A stretch of DNA of 34,692 nucleotides from Branchiostoma floridae (GCF_000003815.2 NC_049992.1:1582230-1616921); one strand, 5' to 3'; counted from the first letter of the stretch, positions 20,043 to 30,736 are shown. Numbers and translations are program-made. The notes: generated by a model not told the origin, from the letters alone.

Positions 20043-20800
20043 CCAATCTCCCGCCCAAAGATCCTCAGACGACAAATCAGCCAATCTCCCGCCCAAAGAT
20101 CCTCAGACGACAAATCAGTCAATCTTCTGATCAAAGATCCGCAGACGACAAATCAGGCAATTTCCCACCAAAAGTCCACAGACGACACATCAGGCAATCT
20201 TCTGACAAAACAATCGGACGACAAGATGACAAATCAGCGTACGAATCTCTCACGATAGATTTCGGTCAGTCAATACCCGCTCGAAAATCCGTAGTCGAAA
20301 AATTCCCCGTCAAAAATCCTCAAACAACAAATCAGGCAATTTCCCGCCAAAATCTCCAGACGACACATCAGCCAAACTTCTGACAAAAAAATCTGACAAC
20401 ATGGAAGACGAAATCTGTCAGGATAGATTTCTGTCAGCCAATCACCCGCCCAAAAAATCTGTAGACGACAAATCAGGCAATTCCTGCCAAACATCCACAG
20501 GTGACACATCTTCTGACAAAAAAATATCTGCAGACGACAAATTCGTGTCAAGAATCTTTCAGGATAGATTTCTGTCAGCGAATACCGCAATCAAAAATCC
20601 GCCGCCGCCGACATATCAGTCGATCTCCCGACAAAATATCCATACAGACGACATATCCGTGTCTAGAATCTTTCAGGATCAATTTCTGTCAGCCAATCTC
20701 CCGCTCAAAAATCAGCAGACGACAAATCAGCCAATCTCCCTCAGAAATCTCTGCAGACGACAAATCGGTGTCAGTGACCTTTCAGGACTGATTTCTGTCA
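20043..20800. repeat. ~38-bp minisatellite with higher-order structure
   Basis: The first two units (20043-20080, 20081-20118) are identical, each CCAATCTCCCGCCCAAAGAT plus CCTCAGACGACAAATCAG. Later units diverge. A longer block (AGACGACAAAT, then ATCTTTCAGGATAGATTTCT, then GTCAGCCAAT) recurs at about 20230, 20415, 20545, 20660 and 20775, giving a higher-order repeat. Open frames across it shift between units and are not taken as coding. Confidence 0.85.
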
Positions 20801-20883
20801 GGGAAAGAAATGTGATATACACAGTAACACCACGGCGGATTCGGGTATCTTTTCAAGTATCACTCGTCCGACGATGTTAGCTG

Positions 20884-21785
20884 AGAAAAGTAGCTCCTAC
20901 TCAAGTTCTGAACGCGATTGTGAACAGCAAAACACATAAAGTTACACAAATTTTCACGCCAATTTTTATCGACGACGTCGCCGAATCGCAAACGCTCTCT
21001 CACTCTCAGTCATAAGCTCTTGGCGTCTTTCCCAGACCCGCGGGTGAGAACTGTACTTCAGAGTAGCTCCTCAAATTGCGAACACGGCTTCCACAACTTT
21101 TACAACAATGTTACCGACAACCTATTTCTCTCAGGTAGTGCTTCTTGGCGTCTTGCCAAGAACTGAATACTGCTCTCCAAATGACGAGACTTCGGAAAAG
21201 TAGCTCCTACTCAAGTTGCGAACATGGTTACGACGGAACTTTTCCGACGATATGTCGCGATATCTCTCTCTGTTATAGCTATTGGCGTCCTCCCAAGATT
21301 GACGAGGATGTGTGTATGTAAATATTGCCCTTCAAACTTTGAAAAAGTAGCTCCTACTCAAGTAGCGAACATAATTACGACGGAACTTTTCCGACGATAT
21401 ATCGCGATATCTCTCTCTGTTATAGCTCTTGGCGTCTTCCCAAGAATTGGAAGAGGGTTGGGGGAGGACGAATACTATTCTCCAACTGACAAAGCTTCAG
21501 AATAGCAGCTCTAACTCAAGTTGCGAACATGATTACGACCGAACTTTTCCGACGATATATCGCCGTATTCTATCTCAGTTAGACCTCTTGGCGTCTTCCC
21601 AAGAATTGCACAATGAGAGGGGGGGGGGAGGATAAATACTGTTCTCCAACTGACAAAGCTTCAGAATACTAGCTCTAACTCATGATCAAGTTGCGACCAT
21701 GATTACGACCGAACTTTCCCGAGGATATACCGCCGTATCTCCCTCCGATATGACCCTCTGGCGTCCGTCCCAGACGGGCCAGTAG
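20884..21785. repeat. ~150-bp satellite-like array (six units)
   Basis: Units start with AGTAGCTCCTACTCAAGTTG or a variant at about 20889, 21062, 21199, 21346, 21502 and 21665. They continue with GCGAACATG, TTACGACGGAACTTTTCCGA, CGATATCTCTCTC and CTTGGCGTC(T/C)TCCCAAGA. Spacing varies from 137 to 173 by indels. Confidence 0.85.
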
Positions 21786-22000
21786 CAGCGCCGATGACTG
21801 CTCTCAGACGCGGCACTTTCCCAGAAGGGAGGCGACGCGCCGCGATTATGGGTCACGGACAACTACAAACACTTTGTCGCCAGAGTCCATAAACACCCAT
21901 TACCGCCGAATTATGGGTAATGGCGCTGCGAGGGAGCCGGGGGGAGACCAGGGGTCACGCCAGGTCACCCGGCTCTCCCAGCCGTAACTGAGACGATCCA

Positions 22001-22460
22001 GGGAGACACTGTAGGTCTGGAAACTAATGCGGTGGCTTTATTCTACACCCGATATCCCAGTAGTACAGTCTCTATCAGAGTAGCTACGCTGGCTGTAGGG
22101 GAGAATACTTAACAAGGGGAGATACTGTAGATCTGGAAACTAATTAGGTGATTTTATGGAAGACCTGATGTACTAGTCTCTACTAGACCAACTATGCTGG
22201 CTGTAGGGGAGAATACGTAACTAGGGGAGATACTGTAGGTCTTAAAACGTAATACGGTGGTTTTACTTTAGACCTGATATCCTAGTAGTTTAGTCTCTAT
22301 CAGACTACCTTCGCTGGCTTTAGGGGAGAATACGTAAGGAGATACTTAAGGTCTGGAAATCAATGCGGTGGTTTTATTGTAAACCTGACATCCTAGTATC
22401 TCTATCAGACTAGCTACGCTGGCTATAGTGAGATACTGTAGGTCTGTAAACTAATGCAAG
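22001..22460. repeat. ~110-bp tandem array (four units plus partial)
   Basis: GGGAGATACTGTAGGTCTGG recurs at about 22001, 22117, 22225, 22338 and 22429. Between copies lie GGTGGTTTTA, CCTGATATCC, CTCTATCAGA and GCTGGCTGTAGGGGAGAATAC. It is a third tandem array, unrelated to the two before it. Confidence 0.9.
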
Positions 22461-22555
22461 TTCCAAAAAATGTGCAAACTTTCGAAAACAATCCCGCTGG
22501 GATTACGCCACACCCTATCTAAAAGGTTTAGGTAAAGGTTATCCCATATCCTTTT

Positions 22556-22800
22556 AAAGCGGTAGGGGCAGTGGGCTGCTATCCACGATGTCTAGGACAC
22601 GGTATTGGAAGGCGGAGTCCTTCCCTCTCTTTCCACCGCCTTTTACCTCCCCAACCGAAGTCAGGTAACCCATTTTTACACCTGAGTGGAGTGAGGAATG
22701 TCGTGTTAAGTGTCCTTTAAAGGCACAAGACTGACAGCATGACACCCTTCAAGCAGGGTTCTGGGCCAGACACTCTGTAGTTACGCCACACGACCCAACC
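22556..22800 (-). mobile_element. tRNA-derived SINE, copy 4
   Basis: Inverse family blocks are CTGCTATCCACGATGTCTAG, CACGGTATTGGAAGGCGGA, CCTCCCCAACCGAAGTCAGG, TTACACCTGAGTGGAGTGAG and GTGTTAAGTG. It is followed at 22808 by a lone TCTGCTTGGAGATTAG MITE-like end, as is the SINE region at 18786. Confidence 0.8.
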
Positions 22801-22824
22801 GGACCGTATCTGCTTGGAGATTAG

Positions 22825-24090
22825 GAATTCCGTTCACTTCCGGGCCGAAAGTGGGTCTTTACCGAGCATGTTATCACTAACATGTCCACAACTGTGTACG
22901 AGGAAAGAGAAATACGTAAACAATCCCTGTGAGTGCGTTGTGCGTCTAGCGCAACCGCTTATAAAGCTTAGGTCACATTTCTAAACCAGGGCCCTGTCGC
23001 GCATCTTTTTTGAGAGCGAAAATAATGATGTTGAAGACACACACTAAAAGACACAAAACGTACAGAGAAGAGTCTTTGGCGTTCGTTGTTTGTGTACATT
23101 TCTAGACATACATTTTCATTTACCGCTTCCTAAAACGGCCCAGCAGGGCCCCCGTTTGAGAATGTGACCCTAGTATTACTGTATGGCTGTATGGGACTTG
23201 GTGGCGCTTCCAAGTGGCGGAAAGTGTATCTGATATCTTACATTACACAAACAAGTGTCGATAGGATACTAGTAGGTTAGGGTTAGATGTGTGTGCTAAT
23301 GTTTGAGACCTGGCTCCGCCTCAGTCACCCATTTTACAACATTTAGGACGATCTTTAATCAGTGCAATGACCAAGTAGGTGGAGTGTTAGCCTTGTTTTT
23401 GGTACATTGGTTGACCGCTACCAGTGGACTAGCCCCCTGCTAGTAATTGCACAACTTGGAGTTGTGTGGCCCAGGAGCAGAGATGGGCGCCACCCTATGA
23501 GTCATTTGGTACAGGAAGGACTTTTTAAAACTTAAGTAGTGCTCCTTAACCTCTACAGAGGGAAGTGGGGCAGAAGAGAAAGTGGATATTAACTTTAGTT
23601 CCATAAGTCGTCCTAAATGGAAGGTAACTCCGAGAAGCGCATACTATTACTAATAAAAACGTTGAAAAGACGGTATAAAAAACCAACAACAACAGAACGA
23701 GGCTGACCGAGCGTACACTCAGTGATTAGTATGCGCGAGCACGGCCGCTGGCGGCAGACGGGACTGGACAGCCCGACTTTGGGTCGGGACGGAGACTGAG
23801 AGAGTTCTGTCGCCTGTCAGCGGCAGCACCGGGAAACAACCGCTCAAGAGCAGAAGGCGTCACTCCGCTGTTTGCTAAACAAGCCGCTGGGATTGTTGTC
23901 GGGGTTGTTGAGCGGGACGGGAGCCGGGTGATACGGCCTTTAGCTCTGTGGTCCCAACTTCCTGTTCATAATTACGGGTCTGTGTGATTCTGAGAAACTA
24001 GGAAATGTCTAAACCACAGGAGACATGGGCTAGTCAAGACAGATTTGGAAAAAAAAAAAAGACAGATTGGAGACACGTTATTGTAGGAGG
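22825..24090. other. Intronic stretch with GC-rich island, no gene
   Basis: The block at 23421-23525 starts AGTGGACTAGCCCCCTGCT, which recurs exactly at 31453-31471, so it is an interspersed repeat. From 23735 to 23935 the sequence is GC-rich with several ACAAT/AACAA cores, a possible regulatory island. Nothing coding is supported. Confidence 0.4.
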
Positions 24091-24095
24091 CTGAT

Positions 24096-24345
24096 GGCGT
24101 CGCGTGGCGCAATGGTAGGATTTTTCGCTCAGAACCCAGAGGTGCTGAGTTCGAATCCCCTGACAGGTCCCGTTGACGTTGTGCCGTTGCAATTGGGAGA
24201 GTCACTTACTAGTAACTTGGTTTTCGGTCATATTGAGAATTTGAGCACCTAGCTTCGGTTAGTGACGTCACTCGGATGTGGACGCTAACTGGAGGTCCCG
24301 TGTTCTAGGAGAGCCACGCCAAGAGCACGTTAAAGAACATATACT
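24096..24345 (+). mobile_element. tRNA-derived SINE, second family
   Basis: A-box-like TGGCGCAATGGTAGGAT and B-box GAGTTCGAATCCCC are correctly spaced. A body follows with CACCTAGCTTCGGTTAGTGA, GGAGGTCCCGTGTTC and ending near GCACGTTAAAGAACA. The head resembles a tRNA but continues into the SINE body, so it is not a tRNA gene. It contains a TGACGTCA CRE at 24263. Confidence 0.75.
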
Positions 24346-24392
24346 TTTTCGGATATGCAGCCTGATTTTTTCCGTCATAATAGGGCAGTTGT

Positions 24393-24735
24393 AACAATTT
24401 TCCAGCAGAACAAGTAGCCCGACAGGGACTTAACACCGTCGTGTAGTTACGGAGCGGCCGCCCGTCACTAATCTGTGTAAACACATTGGCGATATTTGTG
24501 CCAGGCCAGCACTGTACCAAGTGGCAGCCAGGAAAAAGACATTAATCCTCTGGTTAATCAAATTTCATATTGGTACCGTTTTTACTGTTTTCCAGCAGAA
24601 CAAGTAGCCCGACAGGGACTTTACACCGTTGTGTAGTTACGGAGCGGCCGCCCGTCACTAATCCGTGTAAACACTCGGCGATATCCGCTGCCCGCCAGCA
24701 CGGTACCCATGGGGCTGGTCAAGTGGCGGCGAAGA
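24393..24735. repeat. 190-bp-spaced direct duplication
   Basis: TTTTCCAGCAGAACAAGTAG begins at 24398 and again at 24588. Both copies continue through CCCGACAGGGACTT, GTAGTTACGGAGCGGCCGCC, CGTCACTAATC, GTGTAAACAC, GGCGATAT and CCAGCAC. They are about 85-90% identical over ~100 bp. Confidence 0.85.
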
Positions 24736-24894
24736 AAACAAAACTCAGCTCGCGACGTCTTGTAGACAGGACACGTCTTGAAGAGGACGCCTTTAAGACA
24801 ACGTTCTTAAATCCGTCCCTATTGAAGATAACCCACTTTCGGACCGACTTCGCGGAACCAGAGAACTTGGTAAGGGGTCACTGACCGATCTCCG

Positions 24895-24931
24895 TGACGT
24901 CAGTGCATGACGTCAGAGCTGCATGACGTCA
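24895..24931. promoter_or_regulatory. Triple perfect CRE cluster
   Basis: TGACGTCA occurs at 24895, 24908 and 24924; the last two lie in a 16-bp tandem duplication (GCATGACGTCAGAGCT). This palindrome is the full consensus for CREB/ATF bZIP factors. It is intronic to locus 2. Function is inferred. Confidence 0.45.
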
Positions 24932-24939
24932 GAGCTGCG

Positions 24940-25440
24940 GAGGGTTGGTCATGAGGAAGCATCGCTCACGGGTTAACCCTCAGCCAGCTAAGGTTCTTGT
25001 TTGGCACTTATGCTGTACTGGTTATGGTTGGGCAGTAGGGAGGTGGTTAACACACGCCGCAGTTTTCTTCAGTAGATTGGAAGTATGGCCAAGACATATA
25101 CCGTTTAGGCTTTAGGAAATTACATATTTAGAGTTATACAGGCGCCAACAATAAATACACAAAAAATAAGCACACACTTTTATAACTACCTGCTTCCATT
25201 TTGGCTGCACTAAACTTTACAGACATGTGGTTTGTACTGACGGATGGAGAACAAATCTCTGAATGAGCCATGAGTGCACGGATATGACTTAATGAAATGA
25301 TTTATGAATAAATGCATGAGTGACAGTACTATTTTAGTGTCGAGCCCTTCACCACCTCCACGCGAATTTCTGTAAGAATGATTGACGAGCGGGTCTTTAT
25401 CGGGCAATGACCGTTTCACGGTGCGTTACACACACATCTA
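24940..25440. other. Intronic stretch without recognised features
   Basis: Only a short minus-strand ORF without a domain is seen. Nothing is supported. Confidence 0.4.
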
Positions 25441-25462
25441 GGCTGTCTTTAGACATTTATAA

Positions 25463-25665
25463 GCACACACAAACACACACACAAACACACACATACGCAC
25501 ACACATGGACACATACACTATACAGACAGACAGACACACACTCATACTCTACTCACACACATACACACACACAAGGACACGTACAGACTCTTAGATACAC
25601 ACACACCGACAAACACAAAATCACATACAAACACTCACGCACACACACAAGCACCTGCAGAGAAC

Positions 25666-25714
<49 letters not shown>

Positions 25715-25765
25715 CACACACACATACAAAGTAAGAGACCGAGAAAGAGAAAGAGAGAGGGAAGC
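25463..25765. repeat. (CA)n and (GA)n microsatellites
   Basis: CA-rich repeats cover 25463-25650, with a pure GA run at 25670-25712 and GA-rich sequence to 25765. Associated ORFs are artefacts. Confidence 0.95.
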
Positions 25766-25828
25766 ACACCGACAAATCAAAGCAGCAGGTTGACAAGGAA
25801 AGAGTATAACCGGACGTGGGGTGAGCGC

Positions 25829-25909
25829 ATGAGCTGAACCCGAAGTAAGTCCTGAAAGTTATATCAACATGAGCTGAACCCGAAGTAAGTCCTGAAAGTT
25901 ATATCAACA
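25829..25909. repeat. Perfect 40-bp tandem duplication
   Basis: The unit starts ATGAGCTGAACCCGAAG and ends TTATATCAAC. It is present twice back to back without a mismatch, so it is recent or an assembly product. Confidence 0.9.
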
Positions 25910-25919
25910 AACTGACACG

Positions 25920-26836
25920 GTGGCCCGTGATTTAGTCTCCACGCGGCTGATAAGAAACTCCTTCCTCGCGAAATGTTTCCCTTCCGCAGAGTTGAATAAT
26001 CTCCTTCTGTGTCTGCCGGACCCGGCCGATATTTAGATAAGCGCGCGGGCCGGTTTATTTTGGTGCGCGGCGCGTATTGTTGGACGTGATCAAACCATGG
26101 AAATCTGCCGCGGCACTGGTTATGTCGATCGGCACACCGACTCAGCCGGGATCAAGAAAATATCAAGACGTCTCAATATTTGGGGGGTGCGTGTGTGTGG
26201 CCGGACGTCTTCAGATGGATTTAAACAACGCTCTAAGCTGGACGTGCGGAGGTTAGGTGTGACGGGGCGTGCAGTGTAACATTAGCAGCCACCACGTGCC
26301 AGGAGGCTGGTGGGTTACGCCGAAAAGCCATACAGAAACAGAATCCTCAAAAAATGGGCAGATAGAAAACTATATAGCTTCCTCAAAATCTGCTTGGATT
26401 TTATTGGTTACACTGTTATGGTAAGGAAATCTGTCAACAGCATGAAAAGCAAATTCACAACAGCAACGTTTGATTCATATATGACGTCATCACGCTTCCG
26501 GTTTCTGGAAAGTCAGCGCCTGTAACTAGATATCTGATGAAGGTCAGCGCTAGCGAGATCGACTGAACATTCGTGGTGATGGAACAGACCTCAAACTGTA
26601 CAACTATGGACTCTACCAACACAGATGAGTCTTCATTCTCTTATAATAGCTACAGCCATCTCGTCAAATGAAGCTTTCAACATCTTTAAACATCGACTGA
26701 CCCATCAAGTTCAACCTAATGTCACATCCTCGTACCAGTCACCAGATAGCACTGTATACTTAACACTGTTGGAGTGGGAAGTGACTCTCTTTACGGTTGA
26801 CCACTTCCTTCTTATTCAAATGGCACTGCTCTTAAA
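25920..26836. other. Intronic stretch, GC-rich left part
   Basis: 25970-26090 is CpG-rich with AGATAAG, GTTTATTT, ATTGTT and GATCAAA cores, plausible as a regulatory island. The rest holds short ORFs with no recognised domain and one CRE at 26483. Confidence 0.35.
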
Positions 26837-27000
26837 TAAACAAAACAAAACTGGGGAACCCTTATACCTGTTTCTGTAATATCACTACCACAAGTACTTA
26901 TAATACCTGTCAGTGTATGTGCACTTGTATGTTCTTGTTTAAGTTTTCTTGTATTGTATGGGTTTTTTTTTTTGTTTATCTGAATAAAGTTTGAAAAAAA
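26837..27000 (+). mobile_element. Retrotransposed 3' fragment with target-site duplication
   Basis: A 164-bp insert ends AATAAAGTTTG plus an A-run. It is flanked by AAATGGCACTGCTCTTAAA (26818-26836) and AAATGACACTGCTCTTAAA (27001-27019), a 19-bp duplication with one mismatch (the first As may belong to the tail). This is the signature of target-primed reverse transcription by a LINE. The source transcript is unknown. Confidence 0.85.
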
Positions 27001-27486
27001 AAATGACACTGCTCTTAAACAGTGGGTGACAGTAAGTCTATAACATTTTCCTGTTAACCGGCAGGTTGATTTCAGACTCAAACAATACTTTTGAGAACCA
27101 CTTCAAGGTCCACTGAACTACCCTGTACTGTAGCAGCATGTCGTCCTTAGACAAGCTCAACTTACAGACTCAATTACCGAAGCAAGGGTAGGCTGCTCAG
27201 AAAATTCCCAACTTTATTATTTATGCCTGAATGGCATCTTATCTGTAGATAAAGATTCTTGGTCCGCTAACTCCTCTGGCAGTTATTCTGCATATTTTGA
27301 CCATTCTATCGAGCACAACACGGATTCTGCTACAGGCCGCTGTCGACTCGTGGGAAACGATGATAAATGGTGCTTGTTTCCCCCGAGATGCGGACACGTG
27401 CCCGACACCAGCCCGTGAAATCCCCGGCCCCACGGTCACAGCTAGGTCTGTCTCCCCGTGTTTGCCGAGCCGGCAGGGTCCGTGTC

Positions 27487-27995
27487 TGTCACAGTCCCGC
27501 ACTCCATCAATATTGACGTACTACTGGTATCTAACATATTATTGTTTAGCAGATGGAGTGATCAACAAGCCCAGGAAATAGCAACATCATGATAACGAAA
27601 GTCATCCCGATGGAATCATGTAAGAGCCTGGTACCAACTCAGGGCCTGTCACAATCAAGAGTCCATCAATATTTACGTACACCGAGCTGCTAAGAAGTAA
27701 CATGCTGTTCTTTAGAGATTTACAGAAAATAACAACATCTTTCCGAGAACGTCGAAACTGGCATGCTACGAACTCGAGTTATCAAGTTTCTGATAGAGGA
27801 TGATGCCAGGGACAATGTCAGCTGGAGGAGTCTAAAGATCTAGATACCATTCAGGGATTGGAAAGTAGTATCTAATAAGATTTTCAGTAAATAAAGAAAT
27901 CCTTGTGCGACGAAGAATCTGGTACGAGCCTGGTACGAACTCAATTCATCACGTTTGCAACAGAGGATGATGTCAGCGGCAATATGAGCTGTAGG
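27487..27995. repeat. Diverged ~150-bp tandem units
   Basis: Recurring blocks are CTCCATCAATATT(G/T)ACGTAC (27505, 27660), GAGCCTGGTAC(C/G)AACTC (27627, 27926) and GAGGATGATG(C/T)CAG (27797, 27964). They indicate at least three degenerate units. No coding. Confidence 0.5.
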
Positions 27996-27999
27996 AGGC

Positions 28000-28600
28000 A
28001 CGTAGTACTGCGTCACGTGGCGCTTCGGTGCAGGTTACCATGGTGATTGATTCATCTGTTATAACTCGTGCCGAGTTTGTTGTTACTAGTGAACCGTACC
28101 AGGAAGCATTGGAATGTAAATATGACAAAGTTAGGAAGGTCAATGCCGTTATTGGAAAGTCCTGAGATTGATATTTGATCACGTTGGTTTTCAGGGAATC
28201 TAAACTTATGACAGCTGCCGAAACATCCAATCAAGCGGTAGCATCGGCTTGACTTTTCTTTATTCTTTTCTTCCTTCTTGTTTTCCTATTGTCTGCTGGC
28301 ATTTTAACAGTTAAAGGGATTTTCTATTTTCAACTCTTGACGAATGAAAGCTGAACAGTAGCTATAGGTGGCTTAAACTGTGTGAAACTGAACCAAATCC
28401 AATGCCCGGTCATTCCCTCCTTCGCTGCCACCTGTCTGCGGTGAAAAATGAACATATCCGGGCTACATGTCTCTATTCAGACAAACAGTATTACATACTT
28501 CCCGACGGCCCTGTCGACCCGCCTTCCCAATTTAGCGCACACCGCCGGAACTGAGCACGCTCCTCATCAACTACCTGTCGTCATGGCCACGGTCGTCTGT
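28000..28600. other. Intronic stretch without recognised features
   Basis: Short ORFs only. Sequence becomes CpG-richer toward 28500-28600. Confidence 0.35.
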
Positions 28601-28612
28601 AACCCCGCCGTG

Positions 28613-28686
28613 TGACCTCTGACCTCTGACCTCAACACGTCAGCAATCCTGTCAGTCACCATCCTGGTGGTTCTGACCTCTGACCT
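28613..28686. promoter_or_regulatory. Nuclear-receptor half-site cluster (DR1)
   Basis: Three TGACCT half-sites with one-base spacing run from 28613 to 28632. A second pair with the same spacing lies at 28674-28686. This is the RXR/HNF4/COUP-TF type DR1 arrangement on the antisense strand. Binding is not demonstrated. Confidence 0.4.
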
Positions 28687-28845
28687 GAACACGGATTAGT
28701 CTTAAGCTGGTACTGGACGCCGCTTTACAAATGAAAACAAACGAGCCGGGAACACGGCAGGATCTTTCCGCAACGTCACCAGGGCAAGAGCACGTCCCGA
28801 TAAACGCTTCGACTTTGCGGTTTTGCGACGGGGTAAAATCGGATG

Positions 28846-28980
28846 TCACATGTGATCTAGCCTCGTATAGTCGTGATATAGCTCCCGAGTCTCTTCTCTT
28901 CTCTTCGTAATTACGAAGAGGAGAGAATCGAAGAGACTCGGGAGCTATATTACGGCTGGATACCAGGCTACATGTGATCA
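28846..28980. mobile_element. Near-perfect hairpin foldback element
   Basis: ATATAGCTCCCGAGTCTCTT is the exact inverse of AAGAGACTCGGGAGCTATAT. The arms meet at the palindrome CTTCGTAATTACGAAG (28904-28919). Outer, more diverged arms reach CACATG(TGATC)TAGCCT and AGGCTACATGTG. It is a MITE-like element that would extrude as a ~38-bp stem. Confidence 0.8.
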
Positions 28981-28999
28981 GCGGTACTCTCAATACAAG

Positions 29000-29440
29000 A
29001 ACATTATCACCCCTCTGAAAATAACATCCTCATCGTCTGTTTTCTCATTCAGATACCTTTTATCACAGCACATTCTAGGAACATTGCATCCTGGCTAATT
29101 CTACTCAACATTCTGTTGCATTAGATTATTCTTATGTCTATTGTTGCCCCATGATATGTTCCAAGTGCCTAAAAAAATAATGCAATTGACTTTTTTTAAA
29201 ATCTTGAGCCCTTGTCGCCAAGCACAGAGCACGTCTTGATAAACTCCTCCATCCGGCGTTCTTGTGGATAGCATCGGATCAGTTCCCAACGCCATGCTCG
29301 ATTTTGTCTGGAATGTTTCTAAGTCACATCTCGTAAGTCTCCGTGTGGTTAACTGGAGCAGTGTTTTGATCTATTCATTAATCATAAATGCCCATGCTAA
29401 AACAATATAGTCATTTAAGCCTGCCATGTTTCTTATCGAA
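29000..29440. other. Intronic stretch without recognised features
   Basis: AT-rich, short ORFs only. Nothing is supported. Confidence 0.4.
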
Positions 29441-29645
29441 TTAATCGTTTTTGAAGCCGTATAAAAGAGAGGAAGACAGAGGAAACGATGGGAAGACGAC
29501 GTAAAAGAATGGACAGGGCTGAGCTTAGCGGAAGCCATAAGAGCGGCGGAGGATAGAGACAGGTGGAGAAGAATAGTGGATGAAGTCATGGTGCCCCAAC
29601 GACCCACACAGAGGTCAAGGGATAGGTGAGGTGAGGTGAGGTGAG
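29440..29645 (+). mobile_element. LINE extreme 3' end with (GGTGA)n tail
   Basis: The open frame 29465-29629 (54 codons before TGA) contains GRQRKRWEDDVKEWTGL and LAEAIRAAEDRDRWRRIVD. This is the C-terminal signature of a common RTE/Jockey-like LINE polyprotein (RPRxRWxDxI...A.DRxxWR). It is directly followed by tandem GGTGA, typical of a LINE tail. Everything upstream of these 54 codons is missing. Confidence 0.8.
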
Positions 29646-29673
29646 GATAAAAGAGAGTACTGTAGTGTTTTTT

Positions 29674-29796
29674 AAGGCCGAATGGGCAGTTGGTTGTCAT
29701 CCACTGCGGGGCACGGTATTGGGAGGCGGAGCCCAAACGTCTCCTCCTCTCGCCTTGTACCTCCCCAACCGAAGTCAGAACCTAGCGTTGGTACTG
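29674..29796 (-). mobile_element. tRNA-derived SINE, truncated copy 5
   Basis: Inverse family blocks GGCAGTTGGTTGTCATCCAC, CACGGTATTGGGAGGCGGAG and CCTCCCCAACCGAAGTCAG are present. The tRNA-like head is missing. Confidence 0.75.
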
Positions 29797-29975
29797 TTCG
29801 CGATTTTGGTCAAGAAGACTGTGTCACCCCTACTCATGTTGCGCAACTTATCATAATGTAAAAAAAATCACAGGCTGTGTCGTTGAAGAGGTTCATCAGT
29901 CACGTGTTACTAATTGATAGAATTCTTGGATGACTCTTTGAAACACGTGTACGTCAAAATTTCCGATGTCTCGGA

Positions 29976-30013
29976 CCTAGTCTCGTGACATCACGTGATA
30001 TCGCGAGACTAGG
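29976..30013. repeat. Short palindromic hairpin
   Basis: CCTAGTCTCG and CGAGACTAGG are perfect 10-bp arms. The loop holds the smaller palindrome TCACGTGA (E-box CACGTG). Confidence 0.7.
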
Positions 30014-30179
30014 CTATTCCGTGATCAAGGTGTACTGAGCAGACATCGCAAGTTTGGAGTTTATGTGTTTTCAATGATCACTGATTGAAGGATTATTCTA
30101 TCAACCATAGGCTGTGTGTTTGAAGGCGGTCCAAGGTGGGGTGACGTCTCTCAACAACACCTGTCATCTTGATTTAAGA

Positions 30180-30480
30180 GTCGGTGCGGACATATCGTTG
30201 CCATGGTAACCGCCGAAACATCACGTCATCCCCAGCCGGGTTCGCGCGTGTTTTCTGCTGACTGCTGTCATCACCCCGAACTAATTGAGTATCGGTTTGC
30301 AAGAAAAGCTTTCCCGCGCCCGTGCCGAGCTAGTCGAGCCGTGTTTATTTGTTTGGGTTGTCGGGAGTTCGCGACGGCGCACGCGCGTAGCCGGCCCGGG
30401 CTGACACCTTCGGCTGGTCATTCTGGACTTGTGCCAATCAAAACGGAGCGCCGCCTGCCGTCAAACGTACGGGAGTGATA
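30180..30480. other. CpG-rich intronic island
   Basis: High CpG density (GCGCGTG, TTCGCGACGGCGCACGCGCG), with one FOX-like GTTTATTTGTTT. No exon signals are convincing; it could be a regulatory element or an unmethylated island. Confidence 0.35.
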
Positions 30481-30682
30481 GACTATGTCTCCGCCAGACC
30501 GATTTGCGCTGAAAAAAGGGGCAAAATTTCCGTTGAGTCGAGTCGTTGAGTCGAGAAGCTAGCCTGTGTGTAGCCTCCTTCACCGGCTCTCTGGGCATTG
30601 GCTTTTCGGGGCGGTGACGGGGAGGTCGTTTAGCGATTTTTAACCGGGGATACGCCGGGAAAGGAAAATATGTCCGGAAAGG

Positions 30683-30736
30683 AATATATGCCGGGAAGCT
30701 TGAATTCCGCGGACTCCAAGCTTCCCGACATATATT
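30683..30736. repeat. 54-bp palindrome with clustered restriction sites
   Basis: The arms AATATATGCCGGGAAGCTTG and CAAGCTTCCCGACATATATT differ by one base, with a 14-bp loop (AATTCCGCGGACTC). The left side reads AAGCTTGAATTCCGCGG, adjacent HindIII, EcoRI and SacII sites. Confidence 0.75.

Noticed and set aside
20043-20800. CRISPR array
   Set aside because: The repeats are contiguous and diverged, without unique spacers, and the DNA is metazoan.
20401-20880. 159-codon plus-strand ORF in the 38-bp repeat
   Set aside because: The repeat is not a multiple of three, the frame changes between units, and no start or splice context was seen.
24096-24167. tRNA gene
   Set aside because: A and B boxes are present, but the sequence continues into a SINE body and I could not fold a convincing acceptor stem.
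25407-25793. 128-codon ORF with His/Thr and Arg/Glu repeats
   Set aside because: Translation of CA and GA microsatellites.
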